The notes under the pieces: model-generated
The model's input: the letters and a program-made list of their open reading frames with translations, nothing else
The model's database searches: none
Told to the model about the DNA's origin: nothing
Position numbers and translations under genes: made by a program
Shown here: one piece after another, positions 1 through 8,054 of the stretch
Layout: every line of letters begins with the position of its first letter
Numbering within the stretch: the stretch's first letter is position 1
From: Cryobacterium breve
GTDB taxonomy: Bacteria > Actinomycetota > Actinomycetes > Actinomycetales > Microbacteriaceae
DNA: 64,000 nucleotides
Direction of reading: 5' to 3'
Assembly (NCBI RefSeq): GCF_027594785.1
Contig: NZ_CP075584.1
Span: 2,170,001 to 2,234,000 of the forward strand

Positions 1-619
1 TCTGTGAGGCCAGCTTGTGCAGGAACGTGACGTGGTCAAGGCCGCTCGTGGGCGTCATGCCCGGAGGCAGGTCGGTCATGAAGTCAAAGTGCCCGGCATT
101 CTCCTCCGTGTGAATGTTCACCCTGGCGGGTGCTGACCGCAGGATCTCGAGCGTTGAAGCAGGAGTGATGGAATCCTTCGCCCCCACGAAAACGTCCGTG
201 GGCGCCGTGACCTCCGCCAGTGCCCCAGGGGCTTGGAACCAGCCGACGGTCGGCGCGAGCAGCACCAGCCGCGTCACCCGTTCCTCGGCGTGAACCGGAA
301 TCGGCTGACCGTCGCGATCCCAAGGATGAGCTCCGGCCAGGCACAGGGCCGCCCAACCGCCCACTGAGTGTCCAGCGGCGACCACCGGCAGATCGGTGCG
401 CGCGTATTTCGAGAGAGCAGAAGCCATGCCATGCACCCGATCAAGAAGCTGTTCGGTCGTCACGGTCCGCGGGTCGAACCGCTCGTTCGTAGGTGCCAGT
501 ACCGTGAATCCGATTACCGGGAGAGAGTGGAGCACAGTGCCGTACCGGCGAGGGTCGCCACCGGCGCCCGATCCGAACAGCAGTATTCCCTGAGCATCTG
601 GCGCTTCGAGGATAAGCAT
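1..619 (-). CDS. alpha/beta hydrolase (dienelactone-hydrolase / PAF-acetylhydrolase-like), cut by window edge
   Basis: Reading the minus strand from the ATG at 619 gives an open frame to the window edge, about 206 residues, so the C-terminus lies outside. The protein starts MLILEAPDAQGILLFGSGAG and has the alpha/beta hydrolase landmarks: a nucleophile elbow GHSVGG near residue 84, an acid candidate in GAKDSITP near residue 145, and a histidine in NAGHFDF near residue 170. This is the arrangement of small esterases related to chlorophyllase and platelet-activating-factor acetylhydrolase. The substrate cannot be read from the sequence. No signal peptide is visible, so it is probably cytosolic. 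Upstream (620-715) is a short intergenic gap. Confidence 0.8.
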   Translation of the reverse strand, partial: MLILEAPDAQGILLFGSGAGGDPRRYGTVLHSLPVIGFTVLAPTNERFDPRTVTTEQLLDRVHGMASALSKYARTDLPVVAAGHSVGGWAALCLAGAHPWDRDGQPIPVHAEERVTRLVLLAPTVGWFQAPGALAEVTAPTDVFVGAKDSITPASTLEILRSAPARVNIHTEENAGHFDFMTDLPPGMTPTSGLDHVTFLHKLASQ

Positions 620-715
620 CTACCTAACCTAGAACGCTTCACCTGCCGCCCGCGAACAGACCTTAAAGGCGACCCCCTTCGAGCCTTTGGGCCACCCCTT
701 CCCGGAAGTGTGCGG

Positions 716-1132
716 TCAGGCCAAGTCCTCGAAGCTGTCCTCGCCGGGGCGCCAGACCATCCAAGCTTCGTCGTGGAATCCCCTGAACTCTGCGATCTCA
801 ACGTAGACATCGTCTTTCTCAGGGTGAATCACAATGGCGCCAGTATCGAGGTCGATACGAATGCCCGCACCGGTGGATTCGCACGTCGACGTCACCGCGC
901 AAGGGGTCAATCGGCGTACCGAATCTGCGTAGCCAAGGTCCTGCTCGTGCCAGAGGCGATCAGCTGTCTGGACGACCGGCCATACGTAGCAGTTCAGAGT
1001 GACCGGACCGGAACCGGGCCTTCCATCGAATCGCAACTGGACATAGGCGTTCAGTACGAACTCGACCGAATACATCCGATCACCAACCAGTCGCGACAGC
1101 AGTTCATTCGGAACGTAAGTCCCTGTCACCAT
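716..1132 (-). CDS. hypothetical protein, possibly DUF6188-like
   Basis: A 138-residue acidic protein with no signal peptide or membrane segment. It contains YSVEFVLNAYVQLRFDG near the start and GIRIDLDTGAIVIHP further on, a beta-rich pattern that reminds me of actinobacterial DUF6188 proteins, an assignment from memory only. The frame can be extended to a TTG at 1159, but ATG 1132 is preferred because it is a stronger start and the conserved-looking part begins just after it. It is isolated: its 3' neighbour is the unrelated hydrolase and its 5' neighbour a TetR gene. The ending GFHDEAWMVWRPGEDSFEDLA is soluble and acidic. No function is claimed. Confidence 0.6.
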   Translation of the reverse strand: MVTGTYVPNELLSRLVGDRMYSVEFVLNAYVQLRFDGRPGSGPVTLNCYVWPVVQTADRLWHEQDLGYADSVRRLTPCAVTSTCESTGAGIRIDLDTGAIVIHPEKDDVYVEIAEFRGFHDEAWMVWRPGEDSFEDLA

Positions 1133-1296
1133 ATCTACTTGAGCCTCTCGTCGTTCCAACTATGGCGCAATGGTGGCAGTTTGCGTTGTCGCCGCATTGT
1201 CGCCGATCCGCCCGCAGGCCGGCCCTCTATTGGGACGGATTCTTGCCCAGCCAGCACAGACACCGGACATCGTGCTCGCGTTTCACAAAGGAACGG

Positions 1297-2103
1297 TCAA
1301 CGGAGCATAGTTTTCACCTGGATTCCGCCTACGGGATGCTCGTATTTCGCACATGCGGGGGTCGGTCGGATGGCAATTCTTCCTGCGACTATGAGGCCCC
1401 CGTGCTGGTCGCGGTCAGAGCTGGTCGAGGGGCTCGGTGCCCTTGTCGGCATCGCGCCCCCGAGCAGGGCGTCGACGAGCGATTCGCCAACGAACTCGCC
1501 GTAGCGCTCGGGGCGCCAACCGCGGGTGAGCACCAGGAGGCTGTAGAGCTCAGGCGAGCTGTATACCCACATGATCTCGGCCGCCTCATCGACGGAGAGG
1601 CCCAGACGCAACTGAAACTTGCTGGCCAAGCCTTGGGCTACATGGGTCATTCGGGTCAGGCGCGCGGTGTCGAAGTCGGCACGCAATTGAGCCATTGACG
1701 GATCAACCTCCGCCGTTGTTGACAGCAGCAGGAGCAATGGAGCGATCCGGGGCGCGACCTCTGTGGTGAACGCGCCTAGTCCGCGCAGCATCCTTCGGGG
1801 GTCGGCTTCGGCCGCCTGCATCGCGTCCGAGCGCTGTTCTGCGGGGATCGGGCCTTCGCCCTTGAGCGCGTCCTTGCACATCGCGCGCAGGAGCCCTGCT
1901 TTTCCTCCGAAGGACTTGTAAATGGTGTCGGCGGATGTGCCGGCGTCGGCCGCGATCGATGCGATCGTCGTGGCGGTGAAGCCGTCGTTCAGGAATCGTT
2001 GCCGCGCGGCGACGACGATTGCCTCGCGGTTGTGGCGTGCCTGTTCGCGCCGGCGGCTGGAATCATAGGGGCGAGGGTTGACAGTGTCCAATATCGGCTC
2101 CAC
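1297..2103 (-). CDS. TetR/AcrR family transcriptional regulator
   Basis: The N-terminal TetR DNA-binding domain is clear: an AREAIVVAARQRFL-type first helix, then FTATTIASIAADAGTSADTIYKSFGGKAGLL with the helix-turn-helix at about residues 40-60. The C-terminal ligand-binding part is generic (about 200 residues). The frame stays open to an ATG at 2163, but GTG 2103 is the better start: it leaves the normal short N-terminal extension, and it places an 18-bp palindrome (2116-2133) in the promoter instead of inside the gene. No Shine-Dalgarno precedes the GTG, so the message may be leaderless. It is divergent from the NTF2-like/NmrA pair at 2208, which it probably controls together with itself. 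Confidence 0.88.
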   Translation of the reverse strand: MEPILDTVNPRPYDSSRRREQARHNREAIVVAARQRFLNDGFTATTIASIAADAGTSADTIYKSFGGKAGLLRAMCKDALKGEGPIPAEQRSDAMQAAEADPRRMLRGLGAFTTEVAPRIAPLLLLLSTTAEVDPSMAQLRADFDTARLTRMTHVAQGLASKFQLRLGLSVDEAAEIMWVYSSPELYSLLVLTRGWRPERYGEFVGESLVDALLGGAMPTRAPSPSTSSDRDQHGGLIVAGRIAIRPTPACAKYEHPVGGIQVKTMLR

Positions 2104-2115
2104 AATTAGAGAATG

Positions 2116-2133
2116 GTTCCAGTGTACTGGAAC
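2116..2133. promoter_or_regulatory. candidate TetR operator (18-bp palindrome)
   Basis: GTTCCAGT-GT-ACTGGAAC is a perfect inverted repeat with 8-bp arms and a 2-bp centre. It sits between the divergent TetR gene (start 2103) and the NTF2-like gene (start 2208), as expected for autoregulation by a TetR dimer. Binding is inferred from position and symmetry. Confidence 0.6.
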
Positions 2134-2207
2134 GAATTTGATGGTCAACCAGAGCGGCTTCACAAGACGACTGGCCGCGCCAGTTCCGGTCTGGGAATGG
2201 AGACGGC

Positions 2208-2639
2208 ATGTCTGTGGTGGAAGTAGATCCGAGCGCGGTCGTTCAACGGTTGCGGGTCGCCACGAACGCGCACGATATAGACGCGATCGTCGCCTGTTTC
2301 ACGCCCGACTACCGAAATGAGACGCCGGTGCATCCGGAACGCAGCTTCGTCGGTCATGAGCAGGTACGCCGTAATTGGATGCAGATCCTGGCTGCAATAC
2401 CCGACGTCTCGACAGAGATCGTGGCGTTGGTCGTGTCGGGCAACGTGGTGTGGACCGAGTGGGAGCACCGCGGCACGAGGCGGGATGGGACCGCGCATCT
2501 GATGCGGGGGGTGGTTGTCTTCGCCGTCACTGCCGGGCTGATCGCTTCGGCCCGTTTCTTCCTGGAGCCAGTCGATGCGGCTGGTGGAGATGTCGATGCA
2601 GCGGTACGGGGCCAGGTCGACGTGAGGAGAGCGTCATGA
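2208..2639 (+). CDS. NTF2-like / SnoaL-like domain protein
   Basis: 143 residues of the NTF2/SnoaL cone fold: an N-terminal helix (VVQRLRVATNAHDIDAIVAC), FTPDYRNETPVHPERSFVG, the typical GHEQVRRNW turn, and beta strands with EIVALVVSGNVVWTEWEHRGT and a final RFFLEPVD. Members include polyketide cyclases, small isomerases and ligand-binding proteins; the sequence does not separate these. ATG 2208 follows GGAGACGGC, a reasonable ribosome site. It overlaps the next gene by ATGA, so the two are translationally coupled and probably serve one small-molecule modification task under the divergent TetR. Confidence 0.82.
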   Translation: MSVVEVDPSAVVQRLRVATNAHDIDAIVACFTPDYRNETPVHPERSFVGHEQVRRNWMQILAAIPDVSTEIVALVVSGNVVWTEWEHRGTRRDGTAHLMRGVVVFAVTAGLIASARFFLEPVDAAGGDVDAAVRGQVDVRRAS

Positions 2640-3544
2640 TCTCCCGGGTTCTTGTTGCCGGAGGCACCGGACGACTGGGCACGCTCGTTGTCCGTGACCT
2701 TGCTGCCCGCGGGATTGACGTGCGCGTGATGACGCGTAATCCGCATCGTGCCGCGCATCTGGCCGGTGAGCGAATCGAGATGGTGACGGGTGATGTGCGA
2801 GATCCGGTCAGCACGATGGCCGCCGTGGCCGGTGTCGATGTCGTGGTGTCGGCAGTGCACGGCTTCGCCGGACCGGGAGGTGTTTCACCCGAGACGGTCG
2901 ACCGGGACGGCAATACGCTCCTGATCAAGGCCGCTCAAACAGCAAGCGCCGAGATGGTGCTCATGTCGATCGTTGGTGCCGCACCGGATAGCCCCCTCGA
3001 CATATTTCGGATGAAGCATGCCGCCGAGACCGTCCTAGCCGCCAGCACAGTTCCCTCAACGGTCGTGCGAAGCACGGCGTTCCTGGAGTTGTGGATCGAT
3101 CTTCTCAACAATACGGCTGGGCGGTCGAACCGCCCGCTGGTATTCGGTCGCGGACAGAACCCGATCAACTTCGTCTCGGTGCGGGACGTCGCCGCGCTCG
3201 TCGAGCACGTCACCCTGGATGAGGCGACCCGCGGACAAGTGCTGGAGATCGGCGGACCGGAGAACCTCACCTTTGACGAGCTTGCCCGCATGGTGGTCGC
3301 GTACAGCGGCGGCTCAGACGCACCCCGGCATATCCCGCGCGTCGCTCTACATATCATGGCCGCCACGATCGGACGGCTGCGCCCTGAACTGGGCAGACAA
3401 GCTCGAGCCGCGCTCGCGATGGACCGATCCGACATGACTTTCTTACCCGGCGTCGACGGCGTGCGCGCCCGCTTTCCTGACGTGCCCTGCACCTCGCCCG
3501 CGGAAGCCCTTCGCGAACTCCACGCGGCAGATCGCACCCAATAA
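2636..3544 (+). CDS. NmrA-like / atypical SDR NAD(P)-binding protein
   Basis: A 302-residue Rossmann protein. The N-terminus has the atypical-SDR nucleotide loop VLVAGGTGRLGTLVV (residues 5-19) followed by VRVMTRNPHRAAHL, whose Arg residues suggest NADPH. MVTGDVRDP and VDVVVSAVHG are the usual second and third strands. The classical YxxxK is replaced by FRMKHAAETVL near residue 125, as in NmrA/HSCARG-like proteins that often act as redox sensors or as reductases. Start is ATG 2636, overlapping the upstream stop. It is the second gene of the pair facing the TetR regulator. Confidence 0.85.
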   Translation: MISRVLVAGGTGRLGTLVVRDLAARGIDVRVMTRNPHRAAHLAGERIEMVTGDVRDPVSTMAAVAGVDVVVSAVHGFAGPGGVSPETVDRDGNTLLIKAAQTASAEMVLMSIVGAAPDSPLDIFRMKHAAETVLAASTVPSTVVRSTAFLELWIDLLNNTAGRSNRPLVFGRGQNPINFVSVRDVAALVEHVTLDEATRGQVLEIGGPENLTFDELARMVVAYSGGSDAPRHIPRVALHIMAATIGRLRPELGRQARAALAMDRSDMTFLPGVDGVRARFPDVPCTSPAEALRELHAADRTQ

Positions 3545-3724
3545 CCCAACGCTTACTGGGAGGCTTTGCGTGCCGGCCCAGCGGTCACAAGGGGGTTGGT
3601 CTCAAATGCTCAATGCGCTGAGGTCAGCGCGAAGCCTCAGGACGTGTCTCAGCGAAGAACGGCGCTCGGGGCAGTCCCCTCCGACGGGCCCGCAACGCAA
3701 TTTCTGAAGGACCAACGGCGGGCG

Positions 3725-4445
3725 TTAGGGTGGGCCCGGCACGCGGCCTTGATTGAGGTGAGTGCCCGGTGAGGCCAGGAACAGTCGGGACCACATTTCG
3801 TAGAGATAGTCGCCGAAACGTTCGGCGCTCCATCCTCGGGAGTCCACGAGCTGGGTGTAGTGCTCTGCTCCAGCAGTGGCCCAAACGATGTCGCCGATGA
3901 CTTCATCCGATAGTTCGGGGCGAAGAGCCCCGGTCAGGCGCAAGTCGGCTGCGAACAGAAGCATGTTGGTGGCGCGTCGGGTCGATATTTCTTCGTGGAG
4001 GGCGGCGCAGTCCGGGCTCGGTTCGCGCTGCGTCCCGTAGTGCCAGGAAGATGGGCGCGGTTCTTGGGCTCATGGCGGCGATCGCAGCTGCGTAGATCTG
4101 GAACTTCGTCGCGGCATCCGGCGTTTCTCGGATCCGTTGCACATAGTCGCGCCGTTCGGCGGGAATGGTCTCATCGCTTCCAGATATCGCTGACTCCACG
4201 ACCTGGCGAAGCAGTACCGGCTTTCGACCGACAGCTTCGTACAGCGTATCCACGGACGTTCCCGCCGCTTGTGCGATTTGCGCCACCGTTGTTGCCACGT
4301 ATCCGCGTTCGGTGAAAAGGGTCCAGGCTGCCGAGAGGAGAGCTGAAGACGTGTGGTTTTGGCTTGCATGGCTCGCTTCGTCGAGCGATATTTTCGCGGA
4401 GCATTGACATCGGTCGTCATGAAGATCACAGTAGTGCATATTCAT
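3725..4445 (-). pseudogene. TetR family regulator, frameshifted
   Basis: Two minus-strand frames join into one TetR protein of about 240 residues. The first (from 4445) gives the helix-turn-helix YVATTVAQIAQAAGTSVDTLYEAVGRKPVLL and continues to RDAARTEP. The second resumes as DCAALHEEISTRRATNMLLF and ends near GTHLNQGRVPGPP, with the YTQLVDSRGWSAERFGDYL core shared by relatives of the TetR at 1297. The frame break is an extra base in the GGG at 4015-4017. Whether the gene is dead or the sequence is wrong cannot be told here. It is divergent from the small gene at 4483 and its start overlaps a candidate operator. Confidence 0.75.
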
Positions 4446-4462
4446 CCGATTGTAGTTCGGAT
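4444..4462. promoter_or_regulatory. candidate operator for the divergent TetR
   Basis: ATCCGA-N7-TCGGAT, an inverted repeat centred at 4453. It lies at the TetR start and about 20 bp upstream of the gene at 4483, whose AAGGAG ribosome site is at 4468-4473. Regulatory role inferred from position. Confidence 0.45.
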
Positions 4463-4482
4463 CAAATAAGGAGTGGGTCGAT

Positions 4483-4785
4483 ATGGTCTATGCATTCATT
4501 CAAGACGTTCCCATTGACGAAGCGGGGTACCGCCGAATCATGGACAACCTCGGCACTGAGCCGGTTGCGGGGTCGATCCTTCACCTCTGCGTCCGCCGCG
4601 AGGATGGCGGGCTTCGCTATATCGACGTATGGGAGTCCGAGGAAGCCTGCACCCAGGCATTTGACCAGCGAATCCACGCTGCTGTGGATGCGGCTTTCGG
4701 TGGACACCGTCCAAGTACTGAACCAACCGTGCAGGTACTCGACGTGCTGGACATCACCGGGGCCGCCCTCTCCGCGAACGTGTGA
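4483..4785 (+). CDS. small antibiotic-biosynthesis-monooxygenase-like (ABM / dimeric alpha-beta barrel) protein
   Basis: 100 residues with a MVYAFIQDVPIDEAGYRRIM opening, a central SILHLCVRREDGGLRYIDVWES strand pair and an ACTQAFDQRI helix. This matches single-domain dimeric alpha-beta barrel proteins of the ABM/heme-degrading superfamily in length and pattern. No catalytic residues are diagnostic in this family. AAGGAG precedes the ATG by nine bases. It sits directly across from the frameshifted TetR, the usual arrangement for a TetR and its target. The following 256 bp (4786-5041) show no gene, repeat or clear signal. Confidence 0.6.
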   Translation: MVYAFIQDVPIDEAGYRRIMDNLGTEPVAGSILHLCVRREDGGLRYIDVWESEEACTQAFDQRIHAAVDAAFGGHRPSTEPTVQVLDVLDITGAALSANV

Positions 4786-5041
4786 TAACCCACTCGCCAG
4801 GCCATAACGCGACATGCCCGCACGCGGGACCTCCAACGGACACTCCCCCGCGGACAGAGGCATTCACAAAGTGCGTGGGCAAGAGGTGCCCGTGAGACCC
4901 GCCCGCTAAGGTTTCGCACTCAGGCGCCTCTAACGCGACAACGTTTGTACCCGTCCGGTTGTCTCGCAACCCATAGGACACGAGACACTTTGGTTACGAG
5001 ACAGTCATCGCGGGTAAGTCACGCGACGATCGCAGTAGACG

Positions 5042-6488
5042 CTACTCGACCCCGCTTTGGAGTGTCGGAAGATAGCGGCACGTGTAGCTGGCGGAACGGC
5101 CTTCCGCGGAATGTAGAGTTGCCTTGACCAGTTGATCGTCGCTGACATCCAAGTGTTTGAGGATCGCGAGCTTCAGGAGCCATCGGACCTGCAGCTGCAG
5201 TGCGAGGAGTCCGCCGCTATCGATCCACGCGGTGAAATCACCGTCATGAGTGATGGAATTTCGAACGTCTTTCGTCAGATCGGTCCATGAGGCTTGTTTG
5301 TCTACTGGGACGACCTCAGCAAACTGTTGCGGGCCAATCCACGTCAGTAGGTATCGCAACTGGCTCCGCAAGGGAGTGTCGGTGTGTCCCGTCTTGCGTA
5401 TCGCACCTTGGAGTTCCGGGGGAAGTATTTTCCGTGCGCAGGCAGCTTTCGAAACGGCGTCGGGGTTTGCTGCCTTCCTGGTCGGCAGGCTCCTGTTCTC
5501 GGCCCGTTGACAAGACCCGATAGAGGACGTCAAATGCGGTGACGGCGGCAAGAAATCCTGTCTCCACATATTGGTCGACTTTGAAGTGATGTGCCTGTAG
5601 AACGTTCACCCCGGCTCGCCCAGTGCCTCGATTTAGTTCGTACCATTTCGTCACGACGCTGCTGAGCTCGATTTGCGTGGAGTGGAGTACTTCACGCTGA
5701 CCGAGATCCGAGGTTTCCGGCACCTCGAAATCTGGGCGGCCGCCCCGCCACACCTCGATCGGAGATGAGTCACCGCCCAATGTCACGACTTGGCTCTGCA
5801 CCCACGACGTCGACCCCGTAAAGAAGGTCACAAGCCGGACCAACAGTGTAACGTCGTTTTCAGCTTCTGCCAGAGTGGCCGGTGTCTCGTACGAAAGCTG
5901 GGCTGCACCATCGTTCGTTAGCGAGAGGACTGTTCCCTCAGCCCCGTAGACAGTGCTTTCGGAATAGGTGAAGAAGAACTGAAGGGATGTTCCCTTCCGA
6001 ATCTCGATCGCTTCTAGCTTCGGACTGTGCGATACCAGGATGGCCAAGGTCCTCGACGGGTCCGTTGCAGAAGTCTCCCGCTGGCCGAGCACGCTCTTTG
6101 CTCCTAGCCAATGTCCGAGGCCAAATATCCGAGCGGTAATTGTGGATACGACGGGCAGGCTGCTATCAGCCAGGTGGCAGCCGAAAAGAATGGTGCCCGT
6201 GATGTTCAGGTCTTGTCTCGTGACCGGATTCGATAGGGAACCGTTGTGAACGACTGATCCGCTCGCGTTGAAGATGGTGACTTTCCGGTCGGGCACCATC
6301 TCGCTACCGAATACCACAGGGTGTGTTGAGGGCTCTGAAAACAGCGAAGCAAGGCCCGCCGAGGCTGGCTCCAGGGATCCGATCAGACTCAACTTGGCAA
6401 AGCGAGAACTCAGGGCCAACGCTCCTGAGGCTCTGGCTTGATCCTCCTCGGGCAGCCACCATTCCCCGAACACCGTATCGTCAACCAT
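5042..6488 (-). pseudogene. ApeA-like HEPN anti-phage protein, frameshifted
   Basis: Restored to one frame this is about 481 residues. The N-terminal part (VFGEWWLPEEDQARASGALAL, then SLIGSLEP, and further on VTIFNASGS and GTILFGCHL) has the pattern of the ApeA N-terminal domain: a W-W-L-P opening, a repeated beta-layer and an I-L-F-G strand. The C-terminal part is all-helical with SWTDLTKDVRNSITHDG, where R-N-S-I-T-H is the R-x4-H motif of HEPN ribonucleases (codons around 5246-5263). ApeA proteins are single-gene defence systems of this architecture. The frame breaks between about 5440 and 5530; an extra base in GGGG at 5462-5465 restores SKPDAVSKAACARK. Start ATG 6488 is chosen because homology-like sequence begins there; ATG 6590 is the alternative. 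Confidence 0.6.
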
Positions 6489-6649
6489 CTCTCGATTGTA
6501 TGGAGCGGCTGAGTCGAAGACTGATCCTGCGGGATCTCCGCAACATGCGGTTTCGTCCCGATGTCTTGTATCCCTAGAGATGAAAGACATCTAACAACTC
6601 GCTTTCTCGCCCTGACCGATCGCCGGAATCTCGTCCCGCGGCGAGTCTC

Positions 6650-6867
6650 ATAGCTACGTAACACAACCTCCGGCTTGAATTGCGGTGCACACCGCTAGTT
6701 ATGAGACACCCCCAGCGGCGACGCGCGCACTTCTGCGCCTTCCGAGTGCTCACGGGGAAACCAGATCCAGAGAGCGCCCCCAGTGCCCAGCGGATTGCAT
6801 CCATTCCCGCCAGTCGCACGACCAGCAGCCAGTCGACCATCGCCTGGTCACGGTCTGTCCACTGCAC
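6650..6867 (-). pseudogene. remnant of a mobile-element helix-turn-helix / replication-relaxation-like protein
   Basis: From a GTG at 6867 the minus frame gives WTDRDQAMVDWLLVVRLAGM, then DAIRWALGALSGSGFPVSTRKAQK, an amphipathic winged-helix-like opening that looks like the N-termini of replication-relaxation or conjugative-element proteins. After KAQKCARR it turns into non-descript sequence and ends at 6574, so only the first 45 to 70 residues look genuine. The family resemblance is from memory and not confirmed. It lies upstream of the ApeA-like gene in an area with several other decayed frames. Confidence 0.35.
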
Positions 6868-6930
6868 GATCGTCGCAATATCCGTCCGCTCTAAAACCAG
6901 TGATTTTCTGATTTACGTCGTCCTGTTTTC

Positions 6931-7000
6931 CTTGTTCCTTGTTCTTGTTTTTTTGTACTTAGTTTTGTTTTTTGTTTTTTGTTTTTGTTTGTTTCTTTGA
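6931..7000. repeat. T-rich low-complexity tract
   Basis: Runs of T broken by single G or C (for example GTTTTTTTGTACTTAGTTTTG) over about 70 bp, extremely AT-rich for this genome. It lies immediately left of the nested inverted repeats at 7024-7141. Such a tract could be a DNA-unwinding element or a recombination scar. Confidence 0.7.
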
Positions 7001-7023
7001 CTTATCTCTCTCATACACTTCTT

Positions 7024-7141
7024 CCTCTTTCCCTGTCCCACCACTACCCCTTTACTTCCCAACCCCCCACACAAAGCCGTTGGGTGTGGGGGGTTGGGAA
7101 GCGAGCGCAGCGAGGGGGTCGCGGTGGGACAGGGAAAGAGG
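7024..7141. repeat. nested double inverted repeat (long hairpin)
   Basis: Outer arms of 19 bp (7024-7042 and 7123-7141, beginning CCTCTTTCCCTGTCC) are perfectly complementary. Inside them lie inner arms of 18 bp (7055-7072 and 7084-7101, CTTCCCAACCCCCCACAC) also perfectly complementary, around an 11-base loop. The two levels are separated by 12 and 21 unpaired bases. No protein-coding frame explains this. A transfer or single-strand origin, a bidirectional terminator or an attachment-related structure are possible. Confidence 0.85.
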
Positions 7142-7147
7142 CCCTTA

Positions 7148-7206
7148 CCTATTCGTTTGGGTATTCGCTCTGGGCGAATACCCAAACGAATACCCAAACG
7201 AATAGG
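7148..7206. repeat. inverted repeat with tandem 12-bp direct repeats
   Basis: The 20-bp arm at 7148-7167 is the exact reverse complement of 7187-7206. The right side contains two tandem copies of CGAATACCCAAA (7175-7186, 7187-7198) plus a third partial copy, so the left arm can pair with either register. Iteron-like organisation, six bases after the previous hairpin. Confidence 0.85.
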
Positions 7207-7246
7207 CAGCCGCGATTTGCGCATCCATAAGAACGCGATTTCGGCT

Positions 7247-7713
7247 TCAAACTAGCGCGGCGAAATCGACGTCCTGCCATCGTCGAGTCACCGCGGCATG
7301 CCCCCCACGTGCACACTGCTCGTGGTCCCCTCGTCGGAGAACAGCGTTCACCATAGGGACCCGCACCCGGGCCTCAGCGGCGATGCCGGCGGCGTCCGTG
7401 CGTTGCTTCCGTCGCCGATGACGTGAGGCATTTGTCGGTCGCCAGGTCCTCGCCAAGGACGCATTGGATACCAAAGCGGACGAGTGCCCGGTTGACGGTG
7501 CGATCCTCGAAGCTCCGCCAGCACTGACAGTATCGGGCACGCGAACTTGCGGCGACGCGGCCTGGCAGCGGGCCCGTCGATCGGACCTGCATCGTGTGCG
7601 AGGATGCCCGCGAAACGACCACAGTCAGGGCCGGATGTCGGTATGGGCGAAGCCGCCGAGAGAGTTATCCACAGCCTCTTCTCGCGCGCGCGTAATGCTC
7701 CGTTTTTGCTCAT
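7247..7713 (-). pseudogene. decayed ORF remnant in the island
   Basis: Several overlapping minus frames have protein-like stretches that do not join without frameshifts. ATG 7713 opens MSKNGALRARE and, in the next frame, EEAVDNSLGGFAHTDIRP. Further on SFEDRTVNRALVRFGIQCVL reads well, and the end IAAEARVRVPMVNAVLRRGD, followed by ALV and a stop at 7247, resembles a C-terminal helix-turn-helix. I do not recognise the family. It may be a former replication or regulatory gene of the integrated element, since the origin-like tract starts at its 5' end. Confidence 0.3.
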
Positions 7714-7854
7714 TCCTGTTCCTTCTTGCTAGGGGGTCATTTTCTGGTCCCCTTCGAGGCAACTTTTTGGTCCCCTTCAGGGACAAATTTTTGGTCCCCA
7801 GGAGGGACAAATAATCGTTCCCCAAAGCGACAGGCCGACGGAAGTTATCCACAG
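7665..7854. other. candidate replication origin: iterons flanked by two DnaA boxes
   Basis: Perfect DnaA boxes TTATCCACA lie at 7665-7673 and 7846-7854. Between them is a tandem set of about 24-bp repeats with the core TTTTTGGTCCCC followed by an inverted AGGGACAAA: cores GGTCCCC at 7746, 7769 and 7793, and a degenerate GTTCCCC at 7818 (spacing 23, 24 and 25). The tract is AT-rich for the genome. Repeat spacing of about two helical turns with flanking DnaA boxes is the layout of iteron-controlled plasmid origins. Function is inferred; no intact Rep gene is visible beside it. Confidence 0.5.
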
Positions 7855-8054
7855 GACACTTCTCACGGGCGGTCGGGCTTGGATAGTCAGTGGCGCTGGT
7901 CACCGTCCGACGACAGATGCAGTGTCGGTCGTCCTGGATAACGTGAGCATTGAGCGAACCCACGAGCAGGTGCACCCTTGAGATCGAGATCGCCGCTGAC
8001 GGACACTGTCTCGGCGGTCGCACTCGTCCGACTGGAAGGCTGGGCTGATTACTC

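Noticed and set aside
6972..7230. Plus-strand frames over the hairpin region as genes
   Set aside because: They read through the T-rich tract and inverted repeats, give low-complexity Phe/Ser/Thr sequence and lack a ribosome site.
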